Below are positions 17,028-25,401 of a DNA stretch of 36,993 bases, one piece after another. The stretch's first letter is position 1. Each line of letters begins with the position of its first letter. The notes under the pieces are model-generated. The model had not been told where the DNA came from and did not search any database. It was given only the letters and a program-made list of their open reading frames with translations. The stretch covers positions 1 through 36,993 of the forward strand of contig JAOPWC010000026.1 of NCBI GenBank assembly GCA_025965895.1, in the 5' to 3' direction. The translations under genes were made by a program, and so were the position numbers. Origin of the DNA: Mycobacterium sp. Lineage in GTDB: Bacteria > Actinomycetota > Actinomycetes > Mycobacteriales > Mycobacteriaceae.

Positions 17028-17262
17028 GATCCGACCCCCGCGTTACAGTCGTGTGTCCTGGTTGGCAATTCCTCGGAATCATCGCGATCCCCGCCGCCAC
17101 ATCACGACGTCAACACATCCTCATTCGGTACCGAATTTGCTCGGTTTGACCGGACCGTTCGCGGTTCTGGGTATCTCAGGGCATGCCCCGGGATCGCGGC
17201 TTGTTTCGCCTTAATCGGTACCCAAAACGACGCTCGTGTGGACCACTTCGCCTACCGCGTGG

Positions 17263-18405
17263 TCACGGACCCCAGGCACGCCGGGGCAGCGCGGCCGCCT
17301 TGCGGCCGAGCTTGCCAACGCGTACCTGCGTTGCCAGGCTGTCCAGAATCACCCTCGAGCTCAATAGCGCGGTCTGCTCGGCCCAGTCGTAGGGTGGCGA
17401 ACACTCCACGACCTCGATGCCCGCCAGGCCGGGCTCGGAGACCATCCTCACCAGGTTGAGCGCCTCCCGTGGCAGCAGGCCACCCGGTTCGGGCCAGCCG
17501 GTGCCAGGCACGAATCCGGCGTCGATGACGTCGATATCGAAGGACAGATAGACAGCCTTGGCGTCCTTCCACGCCACTTCCAGAGCCATCTCCGCGACCT
17601 TCTCGAGCCCGACCCGTTCGACGTCGCCGACCGTGATGACGGTCGAGCCACGCTCTCTGCCCACCTTGACGCCGGCTCGCGGAGCCTGCCAACCGCCGAT
17701 GCCGATTTGCACGAGGTTGGTCGCCGGCGCATTGGCGATGTTAGTCGCGTGGAACCAGGGCGTCGTGTGCATCCGCTCGTCGAGGTCACTCTCCTGGGTG
17801 TCGACGTGCCGGTCGAAATGGATGATGCCCACATTTCCGTCGAGGTACGGGGTCATGCCGCGAACGGTCGGGAAACCGATGGAGTGGTCGCCGCCCAGTA
17901 CCACGGGCATGACACCCTCCCGCACGACGTGGGCCATCGCCTGGCTGATCTGATCGAAGGACTTTTCCAGGTTGCCCGGAATCGTAAACACATCACCGAT
18001 GTCGACCATGTTGAGCTGCTCGCGTAGATCAACACCCATCTCGTAGTTGTAGGTTCCGAACAGGTTGGTGGACCGCCGGATTCCCTGGGGGCCGAACCGG
18101 GTGCCGGGGCGGTAAGTCGCGCCGGCGTCGAGCGGGACACCGAAGATCGCAACCTCGGCGTCACCGACCTGATGCACGTCCTCCACGAAGGGGCAGTTGA
18201 GGAAGGTTCCCCGCTCGCCCGCGAAATGCGGCAGCTCGCCCCGGACGAACGTCGAGATCCTGCGGTCCACGATGGTCGGCGCTGCTTCCAGCCCATGAGA
18301 CAGCCCCCGGTCGATCTCCTCGCGCTCCCGGCGATCTGGAAGTTCGGCCTCCGCGGCCTGCGCCCAGGCGCCTTCTCGGTTGTAGGGCAGTTCGTCGCTC
18401 GCCAT
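17263..18405 (-). CDS. gdmH: Guanidine hydrolase (GdmH-type ureohydrolase)
   Basis: This 380-residue member of the arginase/agmatinase superfamily should split guanidine to urea and ammonia. All metal ligands are present: His174 (GGDHSIGFPTVRG), Asp198, His200 and Asp202 (HFDRHVDTQESDLDERMHTTPWFHATN), Asp290 and Asp292 (SFDIDVIDAGFVPGTGWPEPGGL). The Trp304 variant (GTGWPEPGG instead of GTGTPxxGG), the long N-terminal arm and the blocks TYRPGTRFGPQGIRR and NYEMGVDLREQ match what I recall of Synechocystis Sll1077, the nickel-dependent guanidine hydrolase, better than agmatinase. ATG 18405 has a strong aaggag ribosome-binding site and a candidate guanidine-III aptamer just upstream. No HypA/HypB-like nickel accessory genes are next to it. 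Confidence 0.8.
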   Translation of the reverse strand: MASDELPYNREGAWAQAAEAELPDRREREEIDRGLSHGLEAAPTIVDRRISTFVRGELPHFAGERGTFLNCPFVEDVHQVGDAEVAIFGVPLDAGATYRPGTRFGPQGIRRSTNLFGTYNYEMGVDLREQLNMVDIGDVFTIPGNLEKSFDQISQAMAHVVREGVMPVVLGGDHSIGFPTVRGMTPYLDGNVGIIHFDRHVDTQESDLDERMHTTPWFHATNIANAPATNLVQIGIGGWQAPRAGVKVGRERGSTVITVGDVERVGLEKVAEMALEVAWKDAKAVYLSFDIDVIDAGFVPGTGWPEPGGLLPREALNLVRMVSEPGLAGIEVVECSPPYDWAEQTALLSSRVILDSLATQVRVGKLGRKAAALPRRAWGP

Positions 18406-18416
18406 AATGCTCCTTA

Positions 18417-18458
18417 CGCCCGTCTTGTCGCGCGCCGGATACCAGACACGTCATCCGA
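18417..18458 (-). promoter_or_regulatory. Candidate guanidine-III (ykkC-III) riboswitch
   Basis: Read on the minus strand, a 42-nt element lies one base before the aaggag ribosome-binding site of gdmH. A 4-bp stem (tcgg 18458-18455 with ccgg 18438-18435) encloses exactly 16 nt (atgacgtgtctggtat), followed by a linker and gacaag-acgggcg (18429-18417). The Thermobifida fusca guanidine-III aptamer as I remember it has the same plan: a 4-bp stem, a 16-nt loop (acgaggtgcgccgtac) and a 3' strand ggacaagacggcgc that pairs back into the loop as a pseudoknot. The gacaagacgg block is identical. The pseudoknot here needs GU pairs and one bulge, and the loop C6 is a U, so it may be a divergent or weakened form. 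Confidence 0.6.
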
Positions 18459-18579
18459 GGAGCCCAATGACGCGCTCCTGCCTGGCATTCTGCGCACCCT
18501 GCAAGGGCCCTGTCCACCGGTGGAGACCACCCGACCGGACCCCGCCACACGCACTTAACACGCCCCGCGAACGCCGCCG

Positions 18580-18774
18580 ATGCCGCCCATCGCAGAATCA
18601 GTTGCCGCCGTTCGGGGAACGCGCGAGGGATTCGATATCGCTGTGGTCGCTTGTCCCGGTGAGGATCTCGATGCGTTGCGTGAGACCGGCGCCAGGTGGG
18701 CGATGCACGCCTTTTGGCCCGGCCATCGCGTCAACCAGGTACTGCGAGTGATCGACCGCGGCAAACCCGACTAA
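18580..18774 (+). pseudogene. LLM-class flavin oxidoreductase C-terminal remnant
   Basis: A 64-codon frame whose second half reads REGFDIAVVACPGEDLDALRETGARWAMHAFWPGHRVNQVLRVIDRGKPD. This is the usual end of luciferase-like monooxygenases (F420/FMN): the 'DLDALRAAGATWWxExFWP...VLxRIxxGPP' pattern. The TIM-barrel body is missing and no ribosome-binding site precedes it. It is divergent from gdmH, with its start about 120 bases beyond the riboswitch, and is probably a decayed gene end. Confidence 0.55.
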
Positions 18775-19236
18775 GCGCATCGACGAGTTGTGCATTGCTC
18801 CGCCACCGCGGCAACGCGGCGGCTACCGTGGACAAGTTCGAGGATGGCCTGCGGGTGGTCCGGCGAACAGTCTCACTCACACCCGTTAAAATTCTCCCCC
18901 ACCGAAGAGGCGGACCTCGGCCGGTCTGTGTTCCCCGGTCGTGGAGGAAGATCCCGCCGGCTGGCCCCTCACTGGGGGCATAGACCGTATGCTGTCAGCG
19001 CTGAACATGCTGCCGCCACACCGGCTTTCGCGACGCCGACCCCCGACGGCCAGCCGGCCGAACGTCCGCCGCGACATCCCGCTCATCGCCATGACCCCAT
19101 CTGCGTGCACCTCGTGTCGTCTCGGACCCGGCCGGCGTACCAACTGCGCTCAGCTGGTCGTGGTGTCCGCCGTGCCCGCTGCGGCGCAGCCTGAACCGAG
19201 GCCCGGGCCGCACCCGTCCGCCCCGGTGCTCCCCTA
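18775..19236. other. Region with a possible broken Tat-signal gene
   Basis: On the minus strand at about 19110-18980, MAMSGMSRRTFGRLAVG has a twin-arginine (SRRTFxR) export motif. One frame over it continues VGVAKAGVAAACSALTAYG, like a Tat signal peptide h-region, and then stops. This looks like the 5' remnant of an exported protein gene with a one-base shift at about 19060. Nothing follows that resembles a mature domain. The rest of the region holds nothing I recognise. Confidence 0.4.
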
Positions 19237-19872
19237 TCACCCGGTTACCCGGGTGTGAGCGGTGAACAGCATGTGGTCGACCTCGCGGCGCTGCAAGTCT
19301 GAGGTCATCTCCCGGCTGCTCGCGTCCTTGACGAACTCTTCGCACAGACCGTGCAGGTCGGTGCCGGTGTCACGGGCTCGCCATCTGAGCACCTTCAGTG
19401 CGTGGGGGGCCGGGACGTTGTAGACGTACATCAGGATGCCGCGGGCCTGCTCGATCACCGCACGATGCGCGGCGATCTGCTCGGTGGCCTTGCCGACACG
19501 GCGCTGCACATCGCTTTCGAACGCGTCGGTGATATCGATATAAAACCCGGCGCTGCCGACCACCTGGCGGGCGTCGTCGAAGAGTTGATCGCTGACGACG
19601 ACCACCAGGTGGATGCGCCCGCTGGTGTCAACGATGCGGTGGCGGCTGCTGAACGGCTGCCCGATTTGGACGACGTTGTTGATGAGCGCGGCGACGGCCG
19701 GCTTGTCCTCGGGATGCTTGTGCGACAGCACGAGCTCGGTGGTCGGGACGACGGTGCCGGGCTCGTAACCGTGCATCAGAGCCACTTCGTCTGACCACTC
19801 CCAGCGTTGATCGGCGATCAGGAACCGGAAAGTGCCGACCGCCTCCCCCACCGGCGAGGATTCGATGTCCAC
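19237..19872 (-). CDS. PAS and ANTAR domain regulator
   Basis: About 211 residues. The PAS fold spans residues 8-115 (GTFRFLIADQRWEWSDEVALMHGYEPGTVVPTTELVLSHKHPEDKPAV...FSSRHRIVDTSGRIHLVVVVSDQLFD...GSAGFYIDIT). An ANTAR helical RNA-binding domain follows (IAAHRAVIEQARGILMYVYNVPAPHALKVLRWRARDTGTDLHGLCEEFV). ANTAR proteins prevent transcription termination by binding paired hairpins in nascent RNA; PAS probably senses a small ligand or redox state. The frame is open upstream through the hydrolase remnant, but homology begins at VDIESSPVGEAVG, so I use GTG 19872. It lacks a clear ribosome-binding site. Confidence 0.75.
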   Translation of the reverse strand: MDIESSPVGEAVGTFRFLIADQRWEWSDEVALMHGYEPGTVVPTTELVLSHKHPEDKPAVAALINNVVQIGQPFSSRHRIVDTSGRIHLVVVVSDQLFDDARQVVGSAGFYIDITDAFESDVQRRVGKATEQIAAHRAVIEQARGILMYVYNVPAPHALKVLRWRARDTGTDLHGLCEEFVKDASSREMTSDLQRREVDHMLFTAHTRVTG

Positions 19873-19974
19873 AGGCCGATTGTGTCGCGCGCGTGCGGAG
19901 CAGATGTGCCTTTCGCCGATCGGACCGAGCCGGCGAGGGCGCCTTCGGAGTCCGCACAGCCACTCGACCATTAG

Positions 19975-20110
19975 GCAGGACCTATGGCTGGCCCGGATCC
20001 ACCCGTTCCAGCCGCGGCGCGGTGTCCGGATGCCGAACAGCGGCGGCAGCATCCGCGGCTCGAACGGTCTCCACGCGCGCGGAGGCTGCGCCAACCGGTC
20101 CGCGATGGCC
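19975..20110 (-). pseudogene. Alpha/beta hydrolase C-terminal remnant 2
   Basis: Reads AAIADRLAQPPRAWRPFEPRMLPPLFGIRTPRRGWNGW, the same C-terminal tail as the remnant at 15750-16080, which has AIADRLAQPPREWRPFESPRMLRPLF. At DNA level the matching stretch is 20034-20106 versus 15750-15828, with one codon (gac) extra in the first copy. Upstream of it the sequence departs from the hydrolase family, so only the last 40 or so residues remain. It lies directly upstream of the PAS-ANTAR gene in the same frame. Confidence 0.55.
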
Positions 20111-20476
20111 GCAGCACTGCCGAGTTGCGGCATCTGGAAGGGTAGGTCCGCACTGGCAGCACAACGTGCTCGTCGCGCCATATCGCTTCGGCCGATCTCC
20201 CGGCTGGCCAATACCGACGGCGGCTCGGCGTTAACGGGCGACCACGCGCGCACAATGACGTCGTCGCGGTTCTTCCACATCGCTGTACGCCCTTTCACAG
20301 CACCTTCTTCCCGGGGAACGCCAGCGGGTTACACCGCCGGCACTGAACCAAATCGCGTCGCTTCCCGTACCTCAAGGTCTGGGGGCGGCGCGGCCGTCGG
20401 TTACCCACCGGGCCTTCGAAATGTGACGCGCGTCGCAGTCGGCATTGTTTGTTTCGCCGACGCTGTTGATCCACAC
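20111..20476. other. Region without a recognised gene
   Basis: The frame of the beta-propeller gene is open through this stretch, but its translation is Arg/Ser/Thr-rich and not family-like. I see no other gene here. Confidence 0.4.
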
Positions 20477-21784
20477 ATGGGAGCCTCCGGTCGCGTTTTC
20501 GCTGGGTTTCGGCGGCTGGCGAGCCGAAAGTACAGGCGCGTCTCGCGCTCAGCGCCGGTCATCTGGGGAGCCGTCCCGTTGGGCGATGCAGCCTCGGGCG
20601 CGACCCCAGCGGTGACAGGGCACCTCGACGATCCCTGGCTGCCAGGGCATCAGGACCCACTCCCGCTCGGCGACCGGACGCCCCTGGCGGCCGACAACAC
20701 CGATTGCGGGGTGCCTACGGACGCCGTCGTTGCGACGATCCCGGTCGGTGAGGGTGCCAGTGACATCGTCATTAGCCCAGACAGCCAGCACGTCTATGTC
20801 GCACGGCGGGACTCGGTCGCCGTGATTGGCCGCAGTCAGCACGTCGTCGCCACGATTCCGGTCACCGGCGATGCGCGGGACCTTGCCATCAATGCCGACG
20901 GAACGCGGCTATTCGTCACCGACTACGGAGGGTCGGTTTCGGTGATCAAAACCCACGACCGCACCGTTCGAACGGTTTCCGGCGATGGGAACTCAGCCGT
21001 GGCCGTCAGCAGCGACGGCTGCCACATCTACGCGGCCCGACACGCCATCAGCGACGGTGAGCGCTACAGCGTGATCTCGATGATCGAAGTCGACGGCACG
21101 ACGGTTGCCGCCATGTCGGTAGTCAACGATGTCACCGCGCTTGCCATCAGCCCCGACGGCGCCCGGCTGTATGCGGTCTCGTCCGACCGGGGCTCCTATT
21201 ACCAGTACCCGGCGGGCTCGCTATCCATCATCGACACCACGACCAAAGCGGTCATCGCCACCATCAGCGTTGGCGCGAATCCCGATGGCGTGAGCGCCAG
21301 CCCCGACGGTGGCCATCTGTACATCACCCATCAGGACATGAGTTCGGTATCCGCGGTTGACCTGAGGACAAACGGTGTCACCGCCATTGCCCTCGTGGAT
21401 GCTCCGCTGGGCGTGACATTCACCCCCGACGGCGCACAAGCCTACGTGAGCGGACCTCGGTCGCTTACCGTCATCGACACGGGGAGCCACCATGCACATG
21501 GCATCGTTACCGGTGACCTGCCGCGGCGTGTACAGATCAGCCCGGACGGAAAGCGGGCCTACATCACCAATTTCGGCGACCACACAGTCTCCATCGTCGA
21601 CACCGCTACCCAATCGGTGACGAACACCGTCGCAGTACGCGGTCACCCCGAAGCCTTGGCGGTCAGCCCCAACGGCGAGATGCTGTGTGTCGCCGACTAC
21701 TGGTTCGGCGCGGTCACAATGATCGCGGTGCCGTCGGTACGAGACCTGCGACCGGACGCTGCGGCGATGCGGGCCGCGAGCTAG
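20477..21784 (+). CDS. YVTN/YncE-type beta-propeller repeat protein
   Basis: 435 residues built of repeated blades with the pattern 'VAxSPDGxxLYVxxxxxxxVSVIDTxTxxVxxTIxVG'. Examples are DIVISPDSQHVYVARRDSVAVI, DLAINADGTRLFVTDYGGSVSVI, ALAISPDGARLYAVSS, GVTFTPDGAQAYVSG, RVQISPDGKRAYITNFGDHTVSIVDTATQ and ALAVSPNGEMLCVADYWFG. I count seven or eight blades, enough for a closed propeller. The N-terminus (Arg-rich, then APVIWGAVPLGDAASGA) may be a membrane anchor or signal. The frame stays open far upstream, so ATG 20477 is a choice based on where the mycobacterial YncE-like N-terminus seems to begin. Ligand unknown; likely extracytoplasmic. Confidence 0.7.
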   Translation: MGASGRVFAGFRRLASRKYRRVSRSAPVIWGAVPLGDAASGATPAVTGHLDDPWLPGHQDPLPLGDRTPLAADNTDCGVPTDAVVATIPVGEGASDIVISPDSQHVYVARRDSVAVIGRSQHVVATIPVTGDARDLAINADGTRLFVTDYGGSVSVIKTHDRTVRTVSGDGNSAVAVSSDGCHIYAARHAISDGERYSVISMIEVDGTTVAAMSVVNDVTALAISPDGARLYAVSSDRGSYYQYPAGSLSIIDTTTKAVIATISVGANPDGVSASPDGGHLYITHQDMSSVSAVDLRTNGVTAIALVDAPLGVTFTPDGAQAYVSGPRSLTVIDTGSHHAHGIVTGDLPRRVQISPDGKRAYITNFGDHTVSIVDTATQSVTNTVAVRGHPEALAVSPNGEMLCVADYWFGAVTMIAVPSVRDLRPDAAAMRAAS

Positions 21785-21945
21785 TAGTCGGTGGCTGTGT
21801 CGGGCCCGAAAATGTGCGACTGACGCTTCGGACAGGTCCTTCACGTCGCGATTTCCCCAGCGGCTGCTGGGGTCGCGTAGGGCTCACTGTCACTGCGCTA
21901 CACGCCCTGCCTCGATCGTCGCTGTGAACGTGTCCGCCGTCGACG

Positions 21946-22484
21946 GGTCCACGACGAGCTCAAGCGATGCATGACGATCCGCGGATGCTGCGCGACGGGC
22001 GCGTCGACCTTGCGTTCCTGCACGCCCCGCACGATGACCTCGGTGGGTTCGACACCGAACTGCTGCTGACCCAGGACCAGGTGGCAATGCTCCCCCGCTG
22101 CCACCGAATGGCCGACCGCGCCGCCTTGGAGCCGGCCGACCTCGACGGCGAACCGACCCCCCGCCGGCCCGGCCCGAGTCCGGAACAGGCGAGCGACCCG
22201 GACGTGCGCGACAACGGGCAGCTAATGCAACTGGTCGCCCTGAGCCGGGTGGTCGCTGTGCTCCCGGAATCGGCGCGCGCCACGCGCGGTCGGATGTGGT
22301 GTGTGTGCCGGTGCTCGATGCGCCGAGGAGCTCGGTCCTGTTGGCGTGGCCCGGGCGGACGCGGTTGCGGGCGGTGGCAGCGTTCGTCCGGGCAAGCACT
22401 GAGGCTGCGGCCCGCAGCCGAGTGCCGCTGACGACCTACCGACTCACCGCTGGAGGAATAATCGTGCCCGCCATCCCCGAGTGA
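21946..22484 (+). pseudogene. LysR-family regulator, effector-domain remnant with frameshift
   Basis: Only the substrate-binding half of a LysR regulator remains. MLRDGRVDLAFLHAPHDDLGGFDTELLLTQDQVAMLPRCHRMADRAALEPADLDGEP is the first subdomain, and VRDNGQLMQLVALSRVVAVLPESARA the hinge region. The C-terminal end SDVVCVPVLDAPRSSVLLAWPGRTRLRAVAAFVRASTEA lies in another frame, the break being near 22288. The N-terminal helix-turn-helix is absent. It cannot bind DNA and is a decayed gene. Confidence 0.75.
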
Positions 22485-22676
22485 GCCGAGCAGCTCTCGT
22501 TCGATGACATCACCGCGTAACCAATGTCATGGAACAGCACAGACTAATTCGTCAACCGGGTACCGGAACTTGATAGCGTCACTCGCTGTCACGTGCTGAG
22601 CACTTGCCCCGCCACCTGCTTTCCGCGCCCCGGGGTGGGCCGCTAGCCAGGTCCTGCCCGGTCGCCGTACGAGAGG
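22485..22676. other. Intergenic region
   Basis: Convergent spacer between the LysR remnant and the GH183 gene. A G+C-rich hairpin-like stretch near 22620-22645 (ccgcgccccggggtgg) could help termination, but it has no T-run. Confidence 0.3.
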
Positions 22677-24134
22677 CTATGGCAGCACGGTGTGCATCAA
22701 CATCACGCTGTATCCGGACCACAGCGACAGATTGAAGTACAGGTCTTTACCCGTCGACCAGGGATGGAGGTAGGGCGCGTAGATGCCGCCGGGGATCTGC
22801 CTTGACGTCACGAGCGTTTGCTCCGGACCCCACGGTCCTTGCGGAGCCGGCGCAGTCCTTGCCACGACGTCGCTGGCGTCGTTGCAGTAAAGCACCATGT
22901 ATTTCTTGAGATAGGTGTTGTATTGGCCTGACATTTCGCTCACCGGGGCCGGGATAACCGGCGTGGCGGCCGACGGATTGTTTGGGACCCAGGATCCGTC
23001 CCCGGAGGAGTTCCAGTATTCGTATTTGGTGAGGTCCGGCAGAAAGCCCTGCGGAACTCGCGCCACATACGCCGGACCGCCGCGTCCGGACGGGGTCCCG
23101 AACGAGTAGACATAACCGTCGCCAGGCCGAATGAACGCCGCCTGCTGGAAATTCTCATTTCCCGCAACGTACGGGACTGCCGCGATGCCGTCCGCCGCGG
23201 GCGTGCGGATGGTCCCAGGGTAGATCCCCCAGTTCTGGCCATTGTCGGGGGACATCGCGATTGCCGAGAAGTTCGTCGTCCATTGGCTTGGGCTGCCCCA
23301 TTCCTTGACGGACATGAAGTTGACGTATTGGGTTCTCCCGACAGAGATGCCGGCGGTCGGAATGATTGCCACCTCCGTCGGCACCTGGATGAGCCTGTTG
23401 ATGATCTGTTTGGAAAAGCCCAGTTGCCGTTCAGGTGAGCCGGAGTTTATGTCAGAGACCGAGCCATTCGGCACGCTGATTCCGTGGGACAAAGCACGGT
23501 CTTGGCTGCGGAACAGTGTGTTATATCGGTGTTGGCCGCGGACACTGCAATAGCCGAACGTGTCGCCGAAGGCGATGAGCACCTGATCGTTGAAGGGATC
23601 GCCGTTGTCCCACATGATCCCGAGGTCCGCCCCGGAGATGCTGAAACGCTGGAGAGTATTGTTTGGGCTGCTCGGTCCGGTCACCCAGCCCACGAGCGAT
23701 GTCGCAGGCGGCGCTACTGCGTCAGGCGCAGGCGGCTGAGCTGTGGCTGCGTTCGGAACCGGCTGAGTAACGATCGGGGGCTGTTGGTTGCCCGTGCCGG
23801 GAGGATTGGGCCCAGGTATTACCGCCGCTTGGTTGTGCAGTGGCGCGGAGTTACGAGAAGTCGGGTTCAGGAAAGCAGATATCAGCGGACCGAGACTGGG
23901 TAGCGGCGCGTGCTCGTTCGCACCGACAGGCTTGCGCCCTATCGGTAGGTGGTCGAGCGGCCAGGGCAAGGTTGGAGTCGGCGCCCCGGCGTTCGGAGCC
24001 GCAGCAGTGTTGGGTGCCGGGGCAGAACTGCAAAGCTCGGCGGTCGCTGGTGACGCGACGCCTATCGCAACGATGAGTCCGATAGCGGCCGCCGACGCCA
24101 CCGATACCGATGCGATTCGAGGAATCGCCGACAT
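22677..24134 (-). CDS. Secreted DUF4185 protein, endo-D-arabinanase family (GH183)
   Basis: 485 residues. A Sec signal peptide (VSVASAAAIGLIVAIGVASPATA) precedes a Pro/Ala-rich linker to about residue 145. The DUF4185 five-bladed propeller domain follows: GWVTGPSSPNNTLQRFSISGADLGIMWDNGD, QVLIAFGDTFGYC, then SAIAMSPDNGQNWGIYPGTIRTP and MSGQYNTYLKKYMVLYCND. DUF4185 proteins were recently shown to be endo-D-arabinofuranases (CAZy GH183) that cut mycobacterial arabinogalactan and lipoarabinomannan. Acidic residues such as Asp in ADLGIMWDNGD and GDTFG are candidates for the active site. ATG 24134 has a good ggaaggg ribosome-binding site. The role is probably remodelling of the organism's own wall. 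Confidence 0.85.
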   Translation of the reverse strand: MSAIPRIASVSVASAAAIGLIVAIGVASPATAELCSSAPAPNTAAAPNAGAPTPTLPWPLDHLPIGRKPVGANEHAPLPSLGPLISAFLNPTSRNSAPLHNQAAVIPGPNPPGTGNQQPPIVTQPVPNAATAQPPAPDAVAPPATSLVGWVTGPSSPNNTLQRFSISGADLGIMWDNGDPFNDQVLIAFGDTFGYCSVRGQHRYNTLFRSQDRALSHGISVPNGSVSDINSGSPERQLGFSKQIINRLIQVPTEVAIIPTAGISVGRTQYVNFMSVKEWGSPSQWTTNFSAIAMSPDNGQNWGIYPGTIRTPAADGIAAVPYVAGNENFQQAAFIRPGDGYVYSFGTPSGRGGPAYVARVPQGFLPDLTKYEYWNSSGDGSWVPNNPSAATPVIPAPVSEMSGQYNTYLKKYMVLYCNDASDVVARTAPAPQGPWGPEQTLVTSRQIPGGIYAPYLHPWSTGKDLYFNLSLWSGYSVMLMHTVLP

Positions 24135-24664
24135 GTCACACCCTTCCAGGGGCAGGACGTCGCCTTGACGTCCGCAGTTGGCTGATGTGACGATAGTGAT
24201 CTATGTGACCGCTGTGATCAGTGATCCACTGATAGGTATGCATCCGTGACCGTGTCGCAACCCATGGGCTTCACCGCGAGCGCGCATCGGCGTGCTGATC
24301 GCGGCCCGGCGCGAGCCGTCGGGATCTGGCCGTCGCGCCCGCAGGAGTGGGATGCTCGGGCCCAAGCGGCACGTGCCGGGGCGACAAGGAAGAAGCAAAC
24401 CGCTGCTGGGATGAGACTTTGCAGTTGTAGGGCCAGAGGCTTCAAGGGATAGCCGCAGGACCCGGGGGCGGGTTCACTCAGCGGCCAGCGTCTCTCGCCG
24501 GCCGTTGCGGCGGCGTCGTACCGGGCGCACAAGAGTCGGTGGGTGCGTAATGCCGACCACGAGGTGCCGATTGATGTTCAAGTCGTCGTCAAGGTGATCG
24601 TTCGACGTGACCCAAATGTCTGCTGTTCCTACTTAATCGACTATCAAACACCTGCCTCTATCGC
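24135..24664. other. Upstream region of the GH183 gene with an inverted repeat
   Basis: Contains a perfect 7-bp inverted repeat, atcagtg-atc-cactgat, at 24217-24233, about 85 bases upstream of the GH183 start codon, within a run of gtga motifs (24187-24233). This could be an operator. The rest shows no gene. Confidence 0.35.
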
Positions 24665-25075
24665 ATGCAGGTTTTCCCTTTCGCAACGGGCACTTTCGGG
24701 GGATGCAGTTCATGGGCACGGGCCTGCGAGAGTGGACCCTCGCCTTCGCGGATCTACGCCAACAAATCTCGCGTATGCGAACTTATCGGGGGCATTTCTT
24801 CAACACCCAAAACTCAACGAGCGGTTTTGGATCATGCAAGTCTCAGCGGAGCGACTCTGGACTATGCGAGCCTCACGCACGCAGCGATTTCCTCTGCAGA
24901 TCTGAGCTGAGCTTCTCTGGGGAATGCGGACCTAACCGGTGCGGATCTCCAGCGCGCAGACTTAACCGAAGCGACCCTTACCGGTGCGAATCGAAGGTAT
25001 TCGTTGCGACTCATCCACGAAGTGGGCCAAGGGATTCCAGCCACCACCACCGTCGAAGTGACTTCTGGCGGTTAA
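24665..25075 (+). pseudogene. Pentapeptide-repeat protein, multiply frameshifted
   Basis: Pentapeptide repeats (A[DN]LxX) appear in three different frames in order: LAFADLRQ, then NLAYANLSGAFLQ, then AVLDHASLSGATLDYASLTHAAISSADLS, then NADLTGADLQRADLTEATLTGANRR. These fold as a right-handed beta-helix in related DNA-mimic and scaffold proteins. The spaced repeats are only continuous if at least two one- or two-base changes are repaired. The end is at TAA 25073-25075. Start at 24665 or 24703 cannot be decided. This is a decayed gene. Confidence 0.7.
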
Positions 25076-25135
25076 TATCCCCGCGGCTCCGAGTGCAGAT
25101 CCTCACGGAGCCACTGGCTGCTTTGGCCCACCGAG

Positions 25136-25351
25136 TTACGTCTGCGCAGCCAAAAGCTGGAAGCCCACATTCCCGGCTTGGCCATCGCTGACCATGAAGC
25201 GAGTGACGTCCAGCGTCTCGTTCTGCACTTGCGACCGCGGTGCCGCCGGATTCTGCTGTTTGACATGCCAATCAACAGCAGTGAGGTCGACGCCACCGGG
25301 CCAGCCGCAATAATGCATGGCCGTCGCGACGATAGGTATGAGCAGCCGCAT
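25136..25351 (-). CDS. Small hypothetical protein
   Basis: A 71-residue frame from ATG 25351 behind a gagggtagga ribosome-binding site: MRLLIPIVATAMHYCGWPGG..., ending NETLDVTRFMVSDGQAGNVGFQLLAAQT. The N-terminus is mildly hydrophobic, perhaps membrane-associated. I recognise no family. It is convergent with the pentapeptide remnant and could be the 3' part of a decayed gene. Confidence 0.35.
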   Translation of the reverse strand: MRLLIPIVATAMHYCGWPGGVDLTAVDWHVKQQNPAAPRSQVQNETLDVTRFMVSDGQAGNVGFQLLAAQT

Positions 25352-25401
25352 GAAGGCGTCCTACCCTCGCCGAACAGCTTCTCCAGCAAAGAGAGTCGAG
25401 C

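Noticed and set aside
17263..18405. Annotation of this gene as plain agmatinase.
   Set aside because: The HFDRHVDTQ and GTGWPEPGG variants and long N-terminal arm match guanidine hydrolase better; the candidate guanidine riboswitch supports this.
19832..20476. Long upstream extension of the beta-propeller frame.
   Set aside because: It runs antisense through the PAS-ANTAR start and the hydrolase remnant, and is Arg/Ser-rich and non-homologous.
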